Shown piece after piece: positions 23,640 to 35,167 of a stretch of DNA of 64,000 nt (position 1 is its first letter; every line of letters starts with the position of its first letter). Source of the stretch: Diogma glabrata (taxonomy: Eukaryota; Arthropoda; Insecta; Diptera; Cylindrotomidae); NCBI GenBank assembly GCA_963693315.1, contig CAVNZG010001062.1:1-64000 (forward strand), read 5' to 3'. Position numbers and translations under genes: made by a program. The notes under the pieces were generated by a model. The model saw only the letters and a program-made list of their open reading frames with translations, did no database searches and had not been told where the DNA came from.

Positions 23640-24989
23640 TTTGTTATAAATCGGTTGACAATAAGTTATTTTGATACATGTTATAATATAACATTTAAAC
23701 CAAAATATAATAACCAAATTATTATGTGCCACTGTAAAACGTTGGAGATATGTTATTTATATGTTTCGAAATAACGTTGAATTTTAGTTATAAAATCCTA
23801 TTAGTATTACGATTAAATAAAACCTATTAATTAGATCGTATTTATAAAAACGAAGTAAAGAATAATTTTAAGTTTTCGTTATGTTACTTTATATCATCAT
23901 ATAAACCATCATATTTTTAAAACGTTGAATTTACCTGATAATAACTGTAGTTGATAAATATCCTATGTGTAAAATTTTTTTTTAATGTAAGAAAATTAAA
24001 CAAAGAAGATACGTAACAGAAAATAGAAAACATTGGTCATTGTTGTTTTGTATTTTGAACGAATATGTGAAATCAGTGTTTGTGTTAATTAATAATTAAA
24101 TTAACCAGAAGGTTTGGTTTATTTTAATCAATTGTAAAATAGTGCTAAATTTAATTTATTCTTATATGTAAGTAAAATTTAAAAAAATCAAAATAGTTAT
24201 TTTCTCAGTGAATATTGGTAGTGACAAAAATAATATTGATTTGAGACGAGTAAGATTTTGTAAATAATGGAAGACTAGACTTATAGGTATAATTATCAGG
24301 TATTTATTTATTCAATTATCAGGCATTTACAGATTAAATGAGGTTTTTGCACAAAACTTGTAATTATAGAAAAGATGAATTAACCCTAAACGGAAGTTTC
24401 TTGAAAAGTTTAATGTTTTTTGTCCCACGTTTGGGTATCACATTTATTTTTGAACGAGTGTAAATTGTAATTGAGAAAATTGTTTAATCCTAGCATTTAG
24501 CATTTAGCTTTCGATTTCTGTAAATTAATATCAAATAAAATTAAATAACTTGGTTGCTTCAAAATTTAGGAAAAAATAATAAAATACTGCTTCGATAAAA
24601 TTTCTCAAAAAATATTTCTCAAATTAATTTATGTAAATGTGAGCCTTTTGAAAGTTGCGTAAGTCCATTTATGTTTGATTCGTGATATTGAAAAATATGG
24701 GTAACCCGATAGCATAGTAGAATAATTTCAAATAAATGTGAATCTATACTAACAAAAATTTTCTCAAATATTATTACACGGAACCCTCAGCGAGCGAATT
24801 ATATTCACACTTGCCTGACTTTTTCAATGAGATATCAATTTAAAAATATGTATAATGAATAGATTATAAAATAATAAATGAAAAATGGATCAAATATATT
24901 TGGTTTAATATATGTTTTCGATTAAATACTGCACCAGCCACAGTGTGAATTCGCCATCCTCTCGCTTTTTAATATAAAGACCGCAGGAA
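23640..24989. other. Left non-coding arm of the 6.6-kb element
   Basis: AT-rich, no gene. Near the end it contains ACCAAAATATAATAACC and AATAACGTTGAATTTTAG, which resemble the motifs of the right arm. Confidence 0.5.
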
Positions 24990-25111
24990 ATAGTATATTA
25001 TTGCATTAGGAGCTAAAGTTGTACTTTTTGTGTTGAGTCTATAGTTTGGCAATTTGACAATTATAGACGAAACACAAAAAGTCACTTGAGCTCCGAATTC
25101 AATACACTATT
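24990..25111. repeat. Small foldback (~120 bp)
   Basis: Imperfect inverted arms around TTTGACA near 25055: ACTTTTTGTGTTGAGTCTAT and its near-complement ATAGACGAAACACAAAAAGT, continuing outward through GAGCT. Probably a short MITE. Confidence 0.7.
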
Positions 25112-25281
25112 TTTTCGGAAAACGTTGAAATTTGTTTAAAAATATTAAATTAATGCATCAAATTTTTTATAAATATGTTTTAGGTAATAAATTTTCTGAA
25201 ATTATTTTTATTGATTTTGATTCATTAAAATGAACTGAAATGCATTCTGTTTTAAACAAATTAATAATATCATGTTATTTT

Positions 25282-25390
25282 ACTTTACTGCCGCCGTAAA
25301 AATATGAAAATTACTTTGCTGCCGCCGTAAAAATATGAAAATTACTTTACAGCCGCCGTAAAAATATGAAAGTTACTTTACAGCCGCCGG
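25282..25390. repeat. 31-bp minisatellite (about 3.5 units)
   Basis: Units start ACTTTACTGCCGCCGTAAAA at 25282, then near 25313, 25344 and 25375. GC-rich GCCGCCG cores alternate with AAATATGAAAATT. Degenerate pieces of the motif continue to about 25500. Confidence 0.85.
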
Positions 25391-26353
25391 CAGACAAAAT
25401 AAAAATGGCGTTACTTTTGCAGCCACCGGCTAAAAAGTAAGACTTTAGCTACTCCCCAGCGGCAGTAAAGTTAAACTTTACAGCCGTTTGCCGAAAAACA
25501 TATTTATCTGGATTTAAAAAAGCATAGATTAAACCTTTGCCTATTTTGCCAGTTTGTTTTCGATGTGTTTTTTTAAAATTCACACATCATATTAATATCT
25601 GATTGGTTGTGTTCAGACTATCGTTTATATAATTAAAAACAGTATTTTAACAACGCATTGGTAAAAATTGGTGATATTAGTATTTTTCTCCAACTCTAAA
25701 TTAACTTCAATCAATTTCTAGTTTTCAAAACTAATTTAATGAATTTGTCTAGAATCTAGATGATCGTGCCGAAGAAAATGAGTTTACATGTGAAAATACT
25801 AAATCATGGGGACGTGCTCATTGTATACCAAAGAAATGAATTTGTGATGGTGATCCAGATTGTGTAGATGGAGCAGATGAAAATACTACATTGCACAGCT
25901 GTCCAACACGACAGCCATGTAGCGAAGATCAATTTCTCAACAAAATGGTCGCTGTATTAATAAAGGATGGCTTTGTGATCATGATAACGATTGTGGTGAT
26001 AATTCTGACGAAGGAAAGTTCTGTAACTCTAAATACAAAACATGGTCATCTCAAGAATTCACATGCCAGAACTTCAAATGTATTAGTAATCAATATCGTT
26101 GTGATGTTGAAGATTATTATGATGATCATGCGCAGATGAAATCGACTGTAAAAAAAGGATAATAACACATGTTCGACTGGTCAATTAACATGTAACAATG
26201 GAAAATGTATCGATTATCATTTGGTTTGTAACAAAGCCTCTGATTGTCCTGATGATTCTGATGAGCCACTTTATTGTTGTAACGTAGATGAATGTGCCAA
26301 AGGTGAAATTAACCAATGCGGACATAAGAGTGTCGATACTCTAACTAGTTATT

Positions 26354-26500
26354 GGGGTCTGTTGAGTAAAATCTTCTATCAAAAGTTTCTACTATTCTTG
26401 TGTTTTTGTATGAAATTTTATAACGGTAAAATAAAATTTTATACAAAAAGTAAAAGAATAGCAGAAATTTTTGATAGAATATTTTACTGAATAGGCCCCA
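26354..26500. mobile_element. 147-bp MITE inside an LRP exon
   Basis: Inverted ends GGGGTCTGTTGAGTAAAAT and ATTTTACTGAATAGGCCCC, flanked by TTATT (26349-26353 and 26501-26505). The EGF-like coding sequence of the LRP segment continues on both sides (LTSY, then CDYNQGY), which defines the empty site. Confidence 0.85.
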
Positions 26501-27261
26501 TTATTGTGATTACAATCAAGGATATAAGAAAGTTAAAATTTAAAAACTAAAGGAAAACAATAATAAAATCTCTTTTCACTATTTCAGATTGCTGACAGAA
26601 GGAAAAGCTTGTGCTGATATTGATGAATGTATCGAGACTCCTGCAGTTTGTTCACAACATTGTTCCAATACGGTGGTTAAAATGCGATATTTAAAAATAT
26701 ACTTTTTACTGTTTATTTTTAATTTCTTAATAATAATAATATAAACTTCCTTCCACACAAACAGTGAATAATATGGAAAACCATAATAACACATATACCT
26801 GGTGGTACTATAAAATGAACATATATGTAAACGAAAAGATCCAACTCCACAATGGTTGATCGTCTTTGTTGAGCAGGCACATTCCAGTGTGGTATTACAA
26901 ATTGTACACCATCAGCCACCGTTTGTGATGGAACATACAACTGAGGGGATAAAACCGATGAACAAAACTGTGATTTACCTTTTCCAGGTTCTGATTTCAA
27001 ATTCATATCTAGCGGAAGCTACATGCTTAATAACTGGAGATGTGGTGACGATGCTGTAATGACGCTAGTGATGAAGATGTGCTGTGTATCGTAAGTATCC
27101 AATGAAACACAATCTTTTTAATTTAGGTCGATAATCATATTCTTGGTTTCAGATAAACGTGTGAGTGATCCAGAAACTGAATTCAGTTGTTAAAATGGAA
27201 GATGTATTCCAAAATTATGGATGAATGATTTTGATAATAATTGCGGTGATGATTCAGATGG

Positions 27262-27655
27262 TCCAGCGTACATGTGTCGTCAAAGAAACTGCACAACTGC
27301 ATGGCAACATTGTCCAGTTCAATCAAACTATTGTTGCATTCTCAAATGGTTGTTCTATAATGGTTGTTGTTGTTGTAGCAACGGCTTTTGGTGCTAATAC
27401 TCCGGCTCCATGTCCAGGTTCAGGAACTCTGCTACTGCCCTTCGGCGGTACCATAAATCCCCCTTCGTCAGGTTGGTAGAATTTTCAGGACATCTGAAAA
27501 GGTTGTCTACATCGTGCGGTGTACACATGCGGGACACTTGCGAGACAACAACCATCACAGAACAACCATTTGGCAATGCAACGATAGTTTGATTGACCTG
27601 GAAAATTTGAGTGGCAACGTTTGTGCAGTTTCTTGGACGGCACATGTAAGCTGGC
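27262..27655. repeat. Inverted duplication of one LRP exon piece
   Basis: The plus-strand segment at 27262-27365 ([11 protein letters not shown]) has a diverged inverted partner at about 27545-27655, read on the minus strand as [11 protein letters not shown] and continuing in parallel (AATCAAACTAT, AATGGTTGTTCT). The ~180 bp between them is unmatched. Confidence 0.85.
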
Positions 27656-28200
27656 TTTGATGAAAGGTACAAATCCGTCGCTCGATGTTTTGGGTTCTGT
27701 GATGGTATTAACGATTGCCGTGATAATAGTGACGAGCTTCCAGAAAAATTTTCTAAATGCAGTGCAGAAACAGATTTTAAATGTGGAAGTAATCGTTGTA
27801 TTCCAAAGTAAGCCAATTTATCAGATCTTTTATAATTTTTCATTTATTTTTTTGTCTCTAATTTTCCTTCCCAACAGACAATGGACTTGCGATTTTGCCA
27901 ATGATTGCGGCGATAGATCTGACGAAAGATCAGAATTTCGTTGTGGAAAAGGAAAATATTAAAATAGGATATAAACAAGATTTAAATATGAAAAAAAATT
28001 CTAAACTGACATCTGTGTCTATTGATTGGATTGCTGATAACTTATATTGGACAGAAACAGATGGAACAGGAGCGAAACCAAAAGGTAGAGTCGTGGTTGC
28101 AAAGACAGATTTTCACTATCGTTGAGCTGCAGTTAACAATGTAATAGAATTACCAAGATCTATTGCAGTTGATCCACAACTAGGTCGAATAAAATTAACG

Positions 28201-28599
28201 ATAACAATTAATAACTATTAACTCTGGGTTCCAATTAGCTGCTCAATTGTACGAAACTGTTAAGTCTAAATTAAATTTTACAAAATTACCGAATTTTAAT
28301 TTAAAGGAATGTAATCAAGTTGTCAAATATTGTTTTACGTATGTATTTCTTCACAATTATTTGGAAACAAAATGTTGATTTAGATTTAAGTCAAATAAAT
28401 TGTTGACTAAATTGATTTAGCACGTTTAGTACAATTTAGCATCAATTGGAACGCAGTCTAAATATAACAATTAAAATAATTGCAAACCAACATTTTATGA
28501 GGCTATTTAAAATATTAAACATCCAAAATTAGCTCAATTCTTACCGGATGATATTTGAAATAAAATTAACGTTAAAACAATTAGTGCGCTCGATTTGAC
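28201..28599. other. AT-rich DNA after the LRP segment
   Basis: No coding signal recognised. It leads into the MITE and palindrome at 28590-28811. Confidence 0.5.
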
Positions 28600-28602
28600 T
28601 GA

Positions 28603-28749
28603 AGCTGGGTTTTAACATGCGAACCGCGGACTATAGATGGTGTTATTAACCAATCAAAAATAAGAATTTTGTGGTGAATATAAAATTGTCTTCGGTGATT
28701 GGTTAATAAAAACTTTCACTGTCCACAGTTCGCATGTTAAAACCCAGCT
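28603..28749. mobile_element. 147-bp MITE, AGCTGGGTTTTAACATGCG ends
   Basis: Inverted ends AGCTGGGTTTTAACATGCGA and TCGCATGTTAAAACCCAGCT's equivalent at 28749, flanked by TGA (28600-28602, 28750-28752). It sits inside an older palindrome (TCGATTTGACTGAA at 28590, TTCAGTCAAATCGA at 28798), whose uninterrupted right arm confirms the empty site. Confidence 0.85.
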
Positions 28750-29088
28750 TGAAACAACTGAAAACACAACAACAATTGTATACAATTTTTCAGTTGTTTC
28801 AGTCAAATCGAACACAGCTATTATTGAAATATTAGATTTTAGTATACAATCAAATAATTTTTGCCAAAAACTTATCATTATCGGTTTTCATAATATCACC
28901 ATTTCATGATATCATTTCTACCCTCAAAAGTAAGGGGTATTTTGAGTTCATTCTATGAACAAAAAAAATTATTCGTAATAATCATATTAATAAAAAGTTA
29001 TTTAAAAAACTATCCTCGTCAAAATAATTACTATCGATGCGTTAGTACGTATTAGTAGAGTAGTAAAGCAATATACTATCAGAAACCC

Positions 29089-29615
29089 GCTGGGTTTTAA
29101 CATGCGCACTGTCAAAACCCCCTATATAGAAGCCTTTTTCATTTTTTATCACAGTAAAAATCGTGAACTTGTAGCGCCATTTTGAAATTAAAACTCAATT
29201 TTAAAAAAATTCAAAAAATCATCATAACGCCATCTGTACGCCTATTCCGGCATTTCCCTGGGAATTGGGAATTGAGAAAAAAGTGCAATAAATGAAATAA
29301 AGAAATATTTTCTAATACGAATTTGTTATTACTGGAGGGCAGGGCTACTGGAAAAATAAAACTCCATATAAAAAAACTTCAAAAAAATTTAATCAAAAAG
29401 ACTAATCCAATTTTTTGCATACGGCAATGTACATTGTTTATTGCAAATAGCGTGAATCAGTAGGGCTACGATTAAGGAGGTTTTGGCACTGTGGACTGCA
29501 AAATTTTTTATTAACCAATCAGAGATAGAGATTTTTATTTTCACCACAAAATTCTTACTTTTGATTGGTTAATAACACCGTCCACAATCCACAGCTCGCA
29601 TGCTAAAACCCAGCT
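29089..29615. mobile_element. Longer relative of the 28603 MITE (~527 bp)
   Basis: GCTGGGTTTTAACATGCG at 29089 and CGCATGCTAAAACCCAGC ending near 29614. Internal sequence near the right end (ACAAAATTCTTACTTTTGAT, TGGTTAATAACACC) is shared inverted with the smaller copy. No ORF. Confidence 0.75.
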
Positions 29616-29889
29616 ACAGACTAGGATAAGTTGAATCAAACCATTTATGTAATATGTTTATTTAAAATGGATGTGATGATGATAGTTTTTTGTAATTTTT
29701 ATTTAATTATGTGTCTATCTTTAATCATATGTTATTTAAGAAAAATTTATATATATAAAATTAATTTTATAATAATAAGTAGTTTTATTTTATTTATTAT
29801 AGATAAAATAATTTTTAAATTTATTACAAATTATTTATATTATTAGATTAATAAAATTAAAAATAAATTTAAAATAAAACTTTTCACAA

Positions 29890-30235
29890 CGTTAAATTTG
29901 AGTTTTTCTGGGTGTATTAGATCACGTTGAAACTACATTATTTTGTAACGTAAGTTATTTAATAACTGGTTATTTACAGTATAGCTATGCTGTTGAGACT
30001 ACGTTTTTCCAGCGTAATTATATTTAATTTGTGCTTTTTTCTCAACAAACACATTTATGTTGAAGTTACGTTTTATTTTAACAAGTTATTTAATAACTGG
30101 GCATTTACAGTTGCCATAATTTTGTGGTAGGTTTTTTCTACGTAAAAATAACCAAAATATAACTTCCAATAGTTATTCAACGTGAGTCATTTTACCATAA
30201 AATTACGGTAATATAACTTTGTTTTGTTGCTTGGG
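29890..30235. repeat. Subterminal repeats of the 6.6-kb element, right end
   Basis: AAGTTATTTAATAACTGG followed by (T/C)ATTTACAGT occurs twice, each preceded by a TTGAA.(C/T)TACG-type block. Possible transposase-binding repeats; function is inference. Confidence 0.65.
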
Positions 30236-30237
30236 TA

Positions 30238-31902
30238 TATATCAATATTAATAGGCTGCTAAACAAAGTCGAGAAGCTTGAATTGCTAATACAATCACTC
30301 AATATGGATATAGATATCATAATATGTGTCGAAACTTTTTTGAAGGACAACGACTTGAAGTTTATCAACTTACATAATTATACAGCATTCCATCATATTC
30401 GAAGTGGAAGACCAGGTGGGGGAACATCAATTTTTGTTAAACCATCATTGAATTTCAATTTCATTGAGGGCAATTCGTTTAAAGAGAACGACGTGTTAGT
30501 TATTAAATCCCAAACTACTAACTTCCATATAATAGGTATCTATAGACCACCACACACTAATGAAATTGAATTTCTCGAATATTTAAATTCCTACCTAGAA
30601 AAATATGTACATGCTACTGTTATAGGAGATGTGAATCTTAATTTACTTTTGCAAAAAGATCACATTATAGAACGGTATAAACGTGTCGTAGAATGTAATT
30701 CCTATCAATTCATTAATAAAATAAAACCCGAGTTCTTTACTCGTCCTTCAAATCGTATCAATACATTAATAGACCATATTATCACTACAGAATTCACCAA
30801 GCACTATCATATACTTTATAATACAATACACCTTAGTGACCATAAATACATTATATTGACTAGTATCAATAACACCAAAACAAAAATTCCGGTTTATAAA
30901 TCAGTAACAAAAATAGATTATCGAAATATACAAAATCAGTTGTCCAATATTGACTTCTCTCTAATCTCATTCGAAGATCTATATAATAAGCTAAGCAAAA
31001 TAATAAGCCAAAGTACTAGCAAAACCAAAAAAATTCAAAAAAATTATCATAAAGCCTGGTCTACTCCTCTGTTGCTTAATAAAATGAAGGAAAGAGATCT
31101 GTTTTATAAACTAAAAAAAAAATATCCATTAAATCTATATTTCCTAGAACAATTTAAACGACTTCGTCATGAAATCAATGATCTCATAGTTACTCAGAAA
31201 CGCTTATATTATTCCAATAAGTTCATGGACAATGTAAATAATCCTAAGAAAACATGGGAAATAATAAATGAGATCTTACACAATCGCCCCCAACGTGAGA
31301 GTGTCGAACCTATTACCCTGAATCATAATAATTCGAACGTATCCGATCAAGAACTAGTTGTTAAGGGTTTAAACGAACACTTCAACAATATAGGTCTTCA
31401 GATAAATACCAAAAACTGCCATCAACAAAGCTATAACATTATTAACTCTGTAGCCCATCACCAACTTACAGATTTTAGTCCCGTTGATACTAATGAAATT
31501 AACGGTATAATAAATCAACTTGACTCTTCTGCGTCAACTGGAGTTGATGGAATTTCAACAAAATTTCTTAAAGCAAACTTAGCAAAATTTGGTCCAGTTA
31601 TCAGAGATGGTATAAATTTAGCTTTTAAAAACAATACTTTTCCAGATTATCTAAAAATTGCCCGCATTATTCCAATTTTTAAAGGCGGCGATAAATCCAA
31701 CAAAGGAAACTATAGGCCTATATCTGTGCTTCCTGTCATATCCAAAATATATGAAAGAGCGATGCACAGTCGGATAATGGAGCATCTTAATCTTAACAAT
31801 ATTATCCATAAAAACCAATTTGGATTTAAAAAACATACAAACACACTCTCCGCAACTCTCAATATGACTGAATCTCTTTATCGAAGCTTAGAAAAAAAAT
31901 AA
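30238..31902 (+). pseudogene. LINE ORF2: endonuclease and first part of RT (copy A)
   Basis: This continues ORF2 after the TIR insertion. The endonuclease runs to about 30850: CVETFLKD with the catalytic Glu, IGIYRPP, VIGDVNLN, NTLIDHI and LSDHKYI. The RT begins near 31490 with SSASTGVDGIS, then ARIIPIFKGG, NYRPISVLPVISKIYE and QFGFKKHTNT. The frame ends at 31902 in an A-rich run (AAAAAAAATAAAAAG), where a frameshift separates it from the palm. The same frameshift is in copy B, so it predates the tandem duplication. Confidence 0.9.
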
Positions 31903-31903
31903 A

Positions 31904-33040
31904 AAGACAGCCTGTCTCTTTATAGATTTCATGAAGGCATTTGATTGTTTAAACTATACCACACTCTCCAAAAAACTACATGCAGCTGGAATTAGAGGGA
32001 ATGCCCTAAAACTCCTCGAAAATTATCTTTCTAATAGGATGCAGTTTGTACAATTAAATGAATATTCCTCCGAATTACTAAAAGTGAAATGTGGCGTACC
32101 CCAAGGATCAATTCTTGGACCAATACTGTTCCTACTCTATGTAAATGACATTTTTTCATTGCCGTTAACGGGATCCATCCAATTATTTGCAGATGATGCA
32201 GCTATTATTTATAGCTGTAGAAATAATATTGAACTAAAAACAGCTATCGAAAACGACCTGAAAATTCTCCAACATTGGCTTTCTCTCAATTCCCTTCAGC
32301 TAAATTGTAAAAAAACCCATTACATAATCTTCCACTGGAAAAATTATGACATACAGGATTCTTCGCTTGATTGTGTTTCGGTGAACGGTGAGACGATTAA
32401 AAGGGTTGACCATATTAACTATCTTGGTCTACATATCAGTGAGAAGCTAAATTGGACAACACACATAGAGTTTGTAAAATCAAAAATTGCACCGTATGTA
32501 GGCGCTTTTAGACGTATCGCTAAATACATTTACCACCCTGTACTACATAAATTATATCATGCGTATATTAATTCTCAGTTATTGTACCTATTACCAATAT
32601 GGGGAGCGGGATTGTCTTCAAAATTAAATGAACTACAGATCTTACAAAACAAATCTTTAAAAAATATGTACAATCTACCACCACGCTTCCCTACGAAACC
32701 TTTATATTCCAATTCCATCTTACCAATTCACAAGTTAAGACATTATGAATACATCTTTCTTATCTACAAGATATCGCACAAGTTAATTGTTGTCAATAAC
32801 GCCCTTGTAACCAACTTTGAAGTAAGCAATAGGCAAAGTCGATTCAGCAAGTACTATAAAACACAAAAATACACTAAAACTATTTCTATGAATAGCGCAT
32901 TCTATAAAGGTATAAAGTTATTCAATGACCTGGACGAAGAATACAAAGAACTAAAGATAAGCAAGTTTAAAAAACAATTAAGATTGAAACTTTTAAAGGA
33001 GTTTGGGCACGATTATGATATTTCTCACACCTTGAGCTAG
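31904..33040 (+). pseudogene. LINE ORF2: RT palm to C-terminus (copy A)
   Basis: In the next frame after the A-run lesion, the RT continues with FIDFMKAFDCLN (first catalytic Asp), VPQGSILGPILFLLYVND, and LFADDAAIIY with the catalytic Asp pair near 32200. After these come LNWTTHIEFVKSKI and a long C-terminal thumb region ending at TAG 33038-33040. It is related in layout to, but clearly a different family from, the LINE at 5459-8323. Confidence 0.9.
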
Positions 33041-33372
33041 TCAAACACTTTGTTACGCCTGAAATTGATATTTGTATATAAAGCCTTATGAGCTACCAAT
33101 TATCATCTCCCCAGTAGCATATATAGTAGTTTTTAGTAGTTATCTTAATAAAAAATAAAACCAAATATTTTATAAGAATATAATATTTTATATGAACATA
33201 ATTCTTGTATACATACTTCATGAATCGCTGATTATTCAAAAAAAATGTAAAATGAAATATCTTTATTACTATATAATTATTATAATTTTTTGCTTCACTT
33301 ACTTAATTATAAACCGTATATTATTGTATATTGTTTTCCTATATAAATTTAGTTTTTTGGAAAATAAATAAT

Positions 33373-33397
33373 AAAAAAAAAAAAAAAAAAAAAAAAA
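33373..33397 (+). other. LINE poly(A) tail (copy A)
   Basis: A run of about 25 A after AATAAATAAT marks the LINE 3' end; copy B has it at about 43230-43254. Confidence 0.85.
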
Positions 33398-35049
33398 TAT
33401 ATAAGATATATTATAGGATATAATAGCAATATAAGATTTAATGTTGTCTAAGCCATATCTTTTTTGGTATCCGTTTTTGGTCGTTTCGCGCGCGATGTGA
33501 TTGTAGAAGCAATCACACCTTCTCTATGCTCTTTTGTGGCTACGACCGTTGCAGCCTCTGTAACGATTATGTGCCGTTCAGTGCCTTGAATGTGGAATGG
33601 GACCTCTGTAATGGTATCCGTTATGGTGCCATAATATTCTGCAAGCAATTCAAGTTCCTCGTAAGACCTTGTGCGCGTGTATGGTGGCTCTGTATATTGC
33701 AAATTCCAGTCGATGAGATCGTAATAGTGCTGGCAATCGAACAATATTTGTGGACGGACGTACTCCCGAAGAATTCCGTATTCTTCTGCAAAACTATCGT
33801 CTCTTGATCGCAGTATTCTCTGGTAGCTGACTTGCCGAATATTGGGGTCCTCGTCGAATATCATTGCCAGCAGCAGATTTGCCGAATGTGCGAAGTATGA
33901 ATTACGTGCGAAAACATCCTTGATGATATTAAAATAATTGCTTGGTAAATACCGACTAAATTGAATGAGATTAAAAATCCCAGCGGCAGGTATATCCGCT
34001 AGAAATAGGTAGATTTCGGGGTCAGACGGTTTTGTGTCCAAATAAAATTAGATAAGTCAGATTAGTTTAAATAAAAAATATAAGTAGAAACAGAATAATT
34101 CAAAAAAATTATCGAACCAAATTAAATACATTATCCGAACTAACTCCATCAATACAATTTCGGAACAGTTTTATTTAAGTTGGTTTAAACTACTTTTAAT
34201 AACATATTAAATCCACCAAAGATCAAATGAACTACGTCACAACTACAATTATACCATCACACATAATTTATAATCAAACATTATCAAACAATTTTATTTC
34301 AAAATCATCTTTTGTTGTTGTGTTTTTTTGTTCTTATTTAATCTTTTTCGAAACGGTTACTTAGTAAAAAAAATAAAAACAAAAGAGATTTTGATAATTT
34401 TTCTATGGTATTAAATGGGTTGATATTTTTCTTGTAAGGGTTGCATTATAATGCTTATAAAAATGGAACCTTTTGGGTTAGAAAACTGAAATTTTTTGAG
34501 GCTATAGTTGAAAAGTATGTTTAAAAGCTAAGATGAATTTAAATAACATAAACTGAAACATGATGAAAGCATTGCTTTTTGCGTTTGTTTTAATTTCAAC
34601 AGCCATAGGGTCTCAACCGTTAGAGTTAAACTATTATTTTTGAAAATTTTGGAAAGATTTATATTTTAAGTACGTGAAAAAAAGTTTTCAACTATGAGCT
34701 TGGCCATTTCAGCTAGATCAAGGGCAGCAAAGTTTAGTAAATTTTTAAAACAGCTGATTTTTGAGGAACCTGAAACGCCAAAGTAGTCATCTGGATAAAA
34801 ATGATAAAAAAAGATTCAAATATTCAATATTTTTAAATTTTATTAAAATATTATTATTCAAACGGAAGTTATAGCGCCCTAGATTATTCGACTTTTTAGG
34901 CTCTAGCCGCTTAACCGGTACCCGGATATGGCCAGTTCACGAACTTGTCCAAGACATTATTTGCCGAAACATACACAGAAAATTATTTTAGTGTAGGTCG
35001 AAAAATGCGACCGTGAGAGTGCCGCTAAATTCCGTTATACCTCATATCG

Positions 35050-35167
<118 letters not shown>

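Larger units (their letters stand above)
25741..28200 (+). pseudogene. LRP-type lipoprotein receptor gene segment, decayed, with introns
   Basis: Cysteine-rich LDL-receptor class A repeats are readable in changing frames: at 25770-25910, 25930-26160 ([15 protein letters not shown]), 26170-26290 ([16 protein letters not shown]), 26880-27090, 27155-27345 and 27700-27950 ([21 protein letters not shown]). A calcium-binding EGF-like piece ([18 protein letters not shown]) lies near 26620, and the first strands of a YWTD propeller ([18 protein letters not shown]) at about 28010-28070. This order matches a large LRP1/megalin-type endocytic receptor. Introns with intact GT-AG borders remain (27091-27152, 27808-27877), so genomic DNA, not mRNA, was copied. 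Many stops and frameshifts, a MITE and an internal inversion make it non-functional. It lies wholly inside the 6.6-kb TIR element. Confidence 0.88.
23595..30235. mobile_element. 6.6-kb TIR element (CCCAAGCAAC ends, TA duplication) carrying LRP gene fragments
   Basis: The ends are CCCAAGCAACAAAA at 23595 and TTTTGTTGCTTGGG ending at 30235, with TA on both sides (23593-23594, 30236-30237). Removing the element plus one TA restores the LINE reading frame, so these are its true limits. The right subterminal region repeats AAGTTATTTAATAACTGG (29946 and about 30084), and both ends contain ACCAAAATATAA and ACGTTGAA motifs. There is no transposase. The interior holds a decayed LRP gene segment (25741-28200), a minisatellite and several MITEs. 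The same ends, as CCCAAGTAAC, bound the element at 37117-38683. Confidence 0.85.
21470..33397 (+). mobile_element. Full-length LINE split by a 6.6-kb insertion
   Basis: From the 5' UTR (start uncertain, about 21470) through ORF1 (22528-23298) and ORF2 to a poly(A) run at 33373-33397. ORF2 is interrupted at 23594 by the element at 23595-30235. When that element and one TA are left out, the reading frame continues exactly through the start of the endonuclease fold, which proves that the two halves are one LINE. The 3' tail lies against the 3' end of a conserved gene on the other strand (33448). Confidence 0.88.

Noticed and set aside
27394..27843. A 149-aa minus-strand ORF in the LRP region
   Set aside because: Its cysteine-bearing part is only the inverted LRP exon copy; the rest is antisense of LRP repeats.
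33526..33807. 93-aa plus-strand ORF opposite the conserved gene (also 43384-43665)
   Set aside because: Antisense shadow; the minus strand carries the conserved motifs and splice sites.
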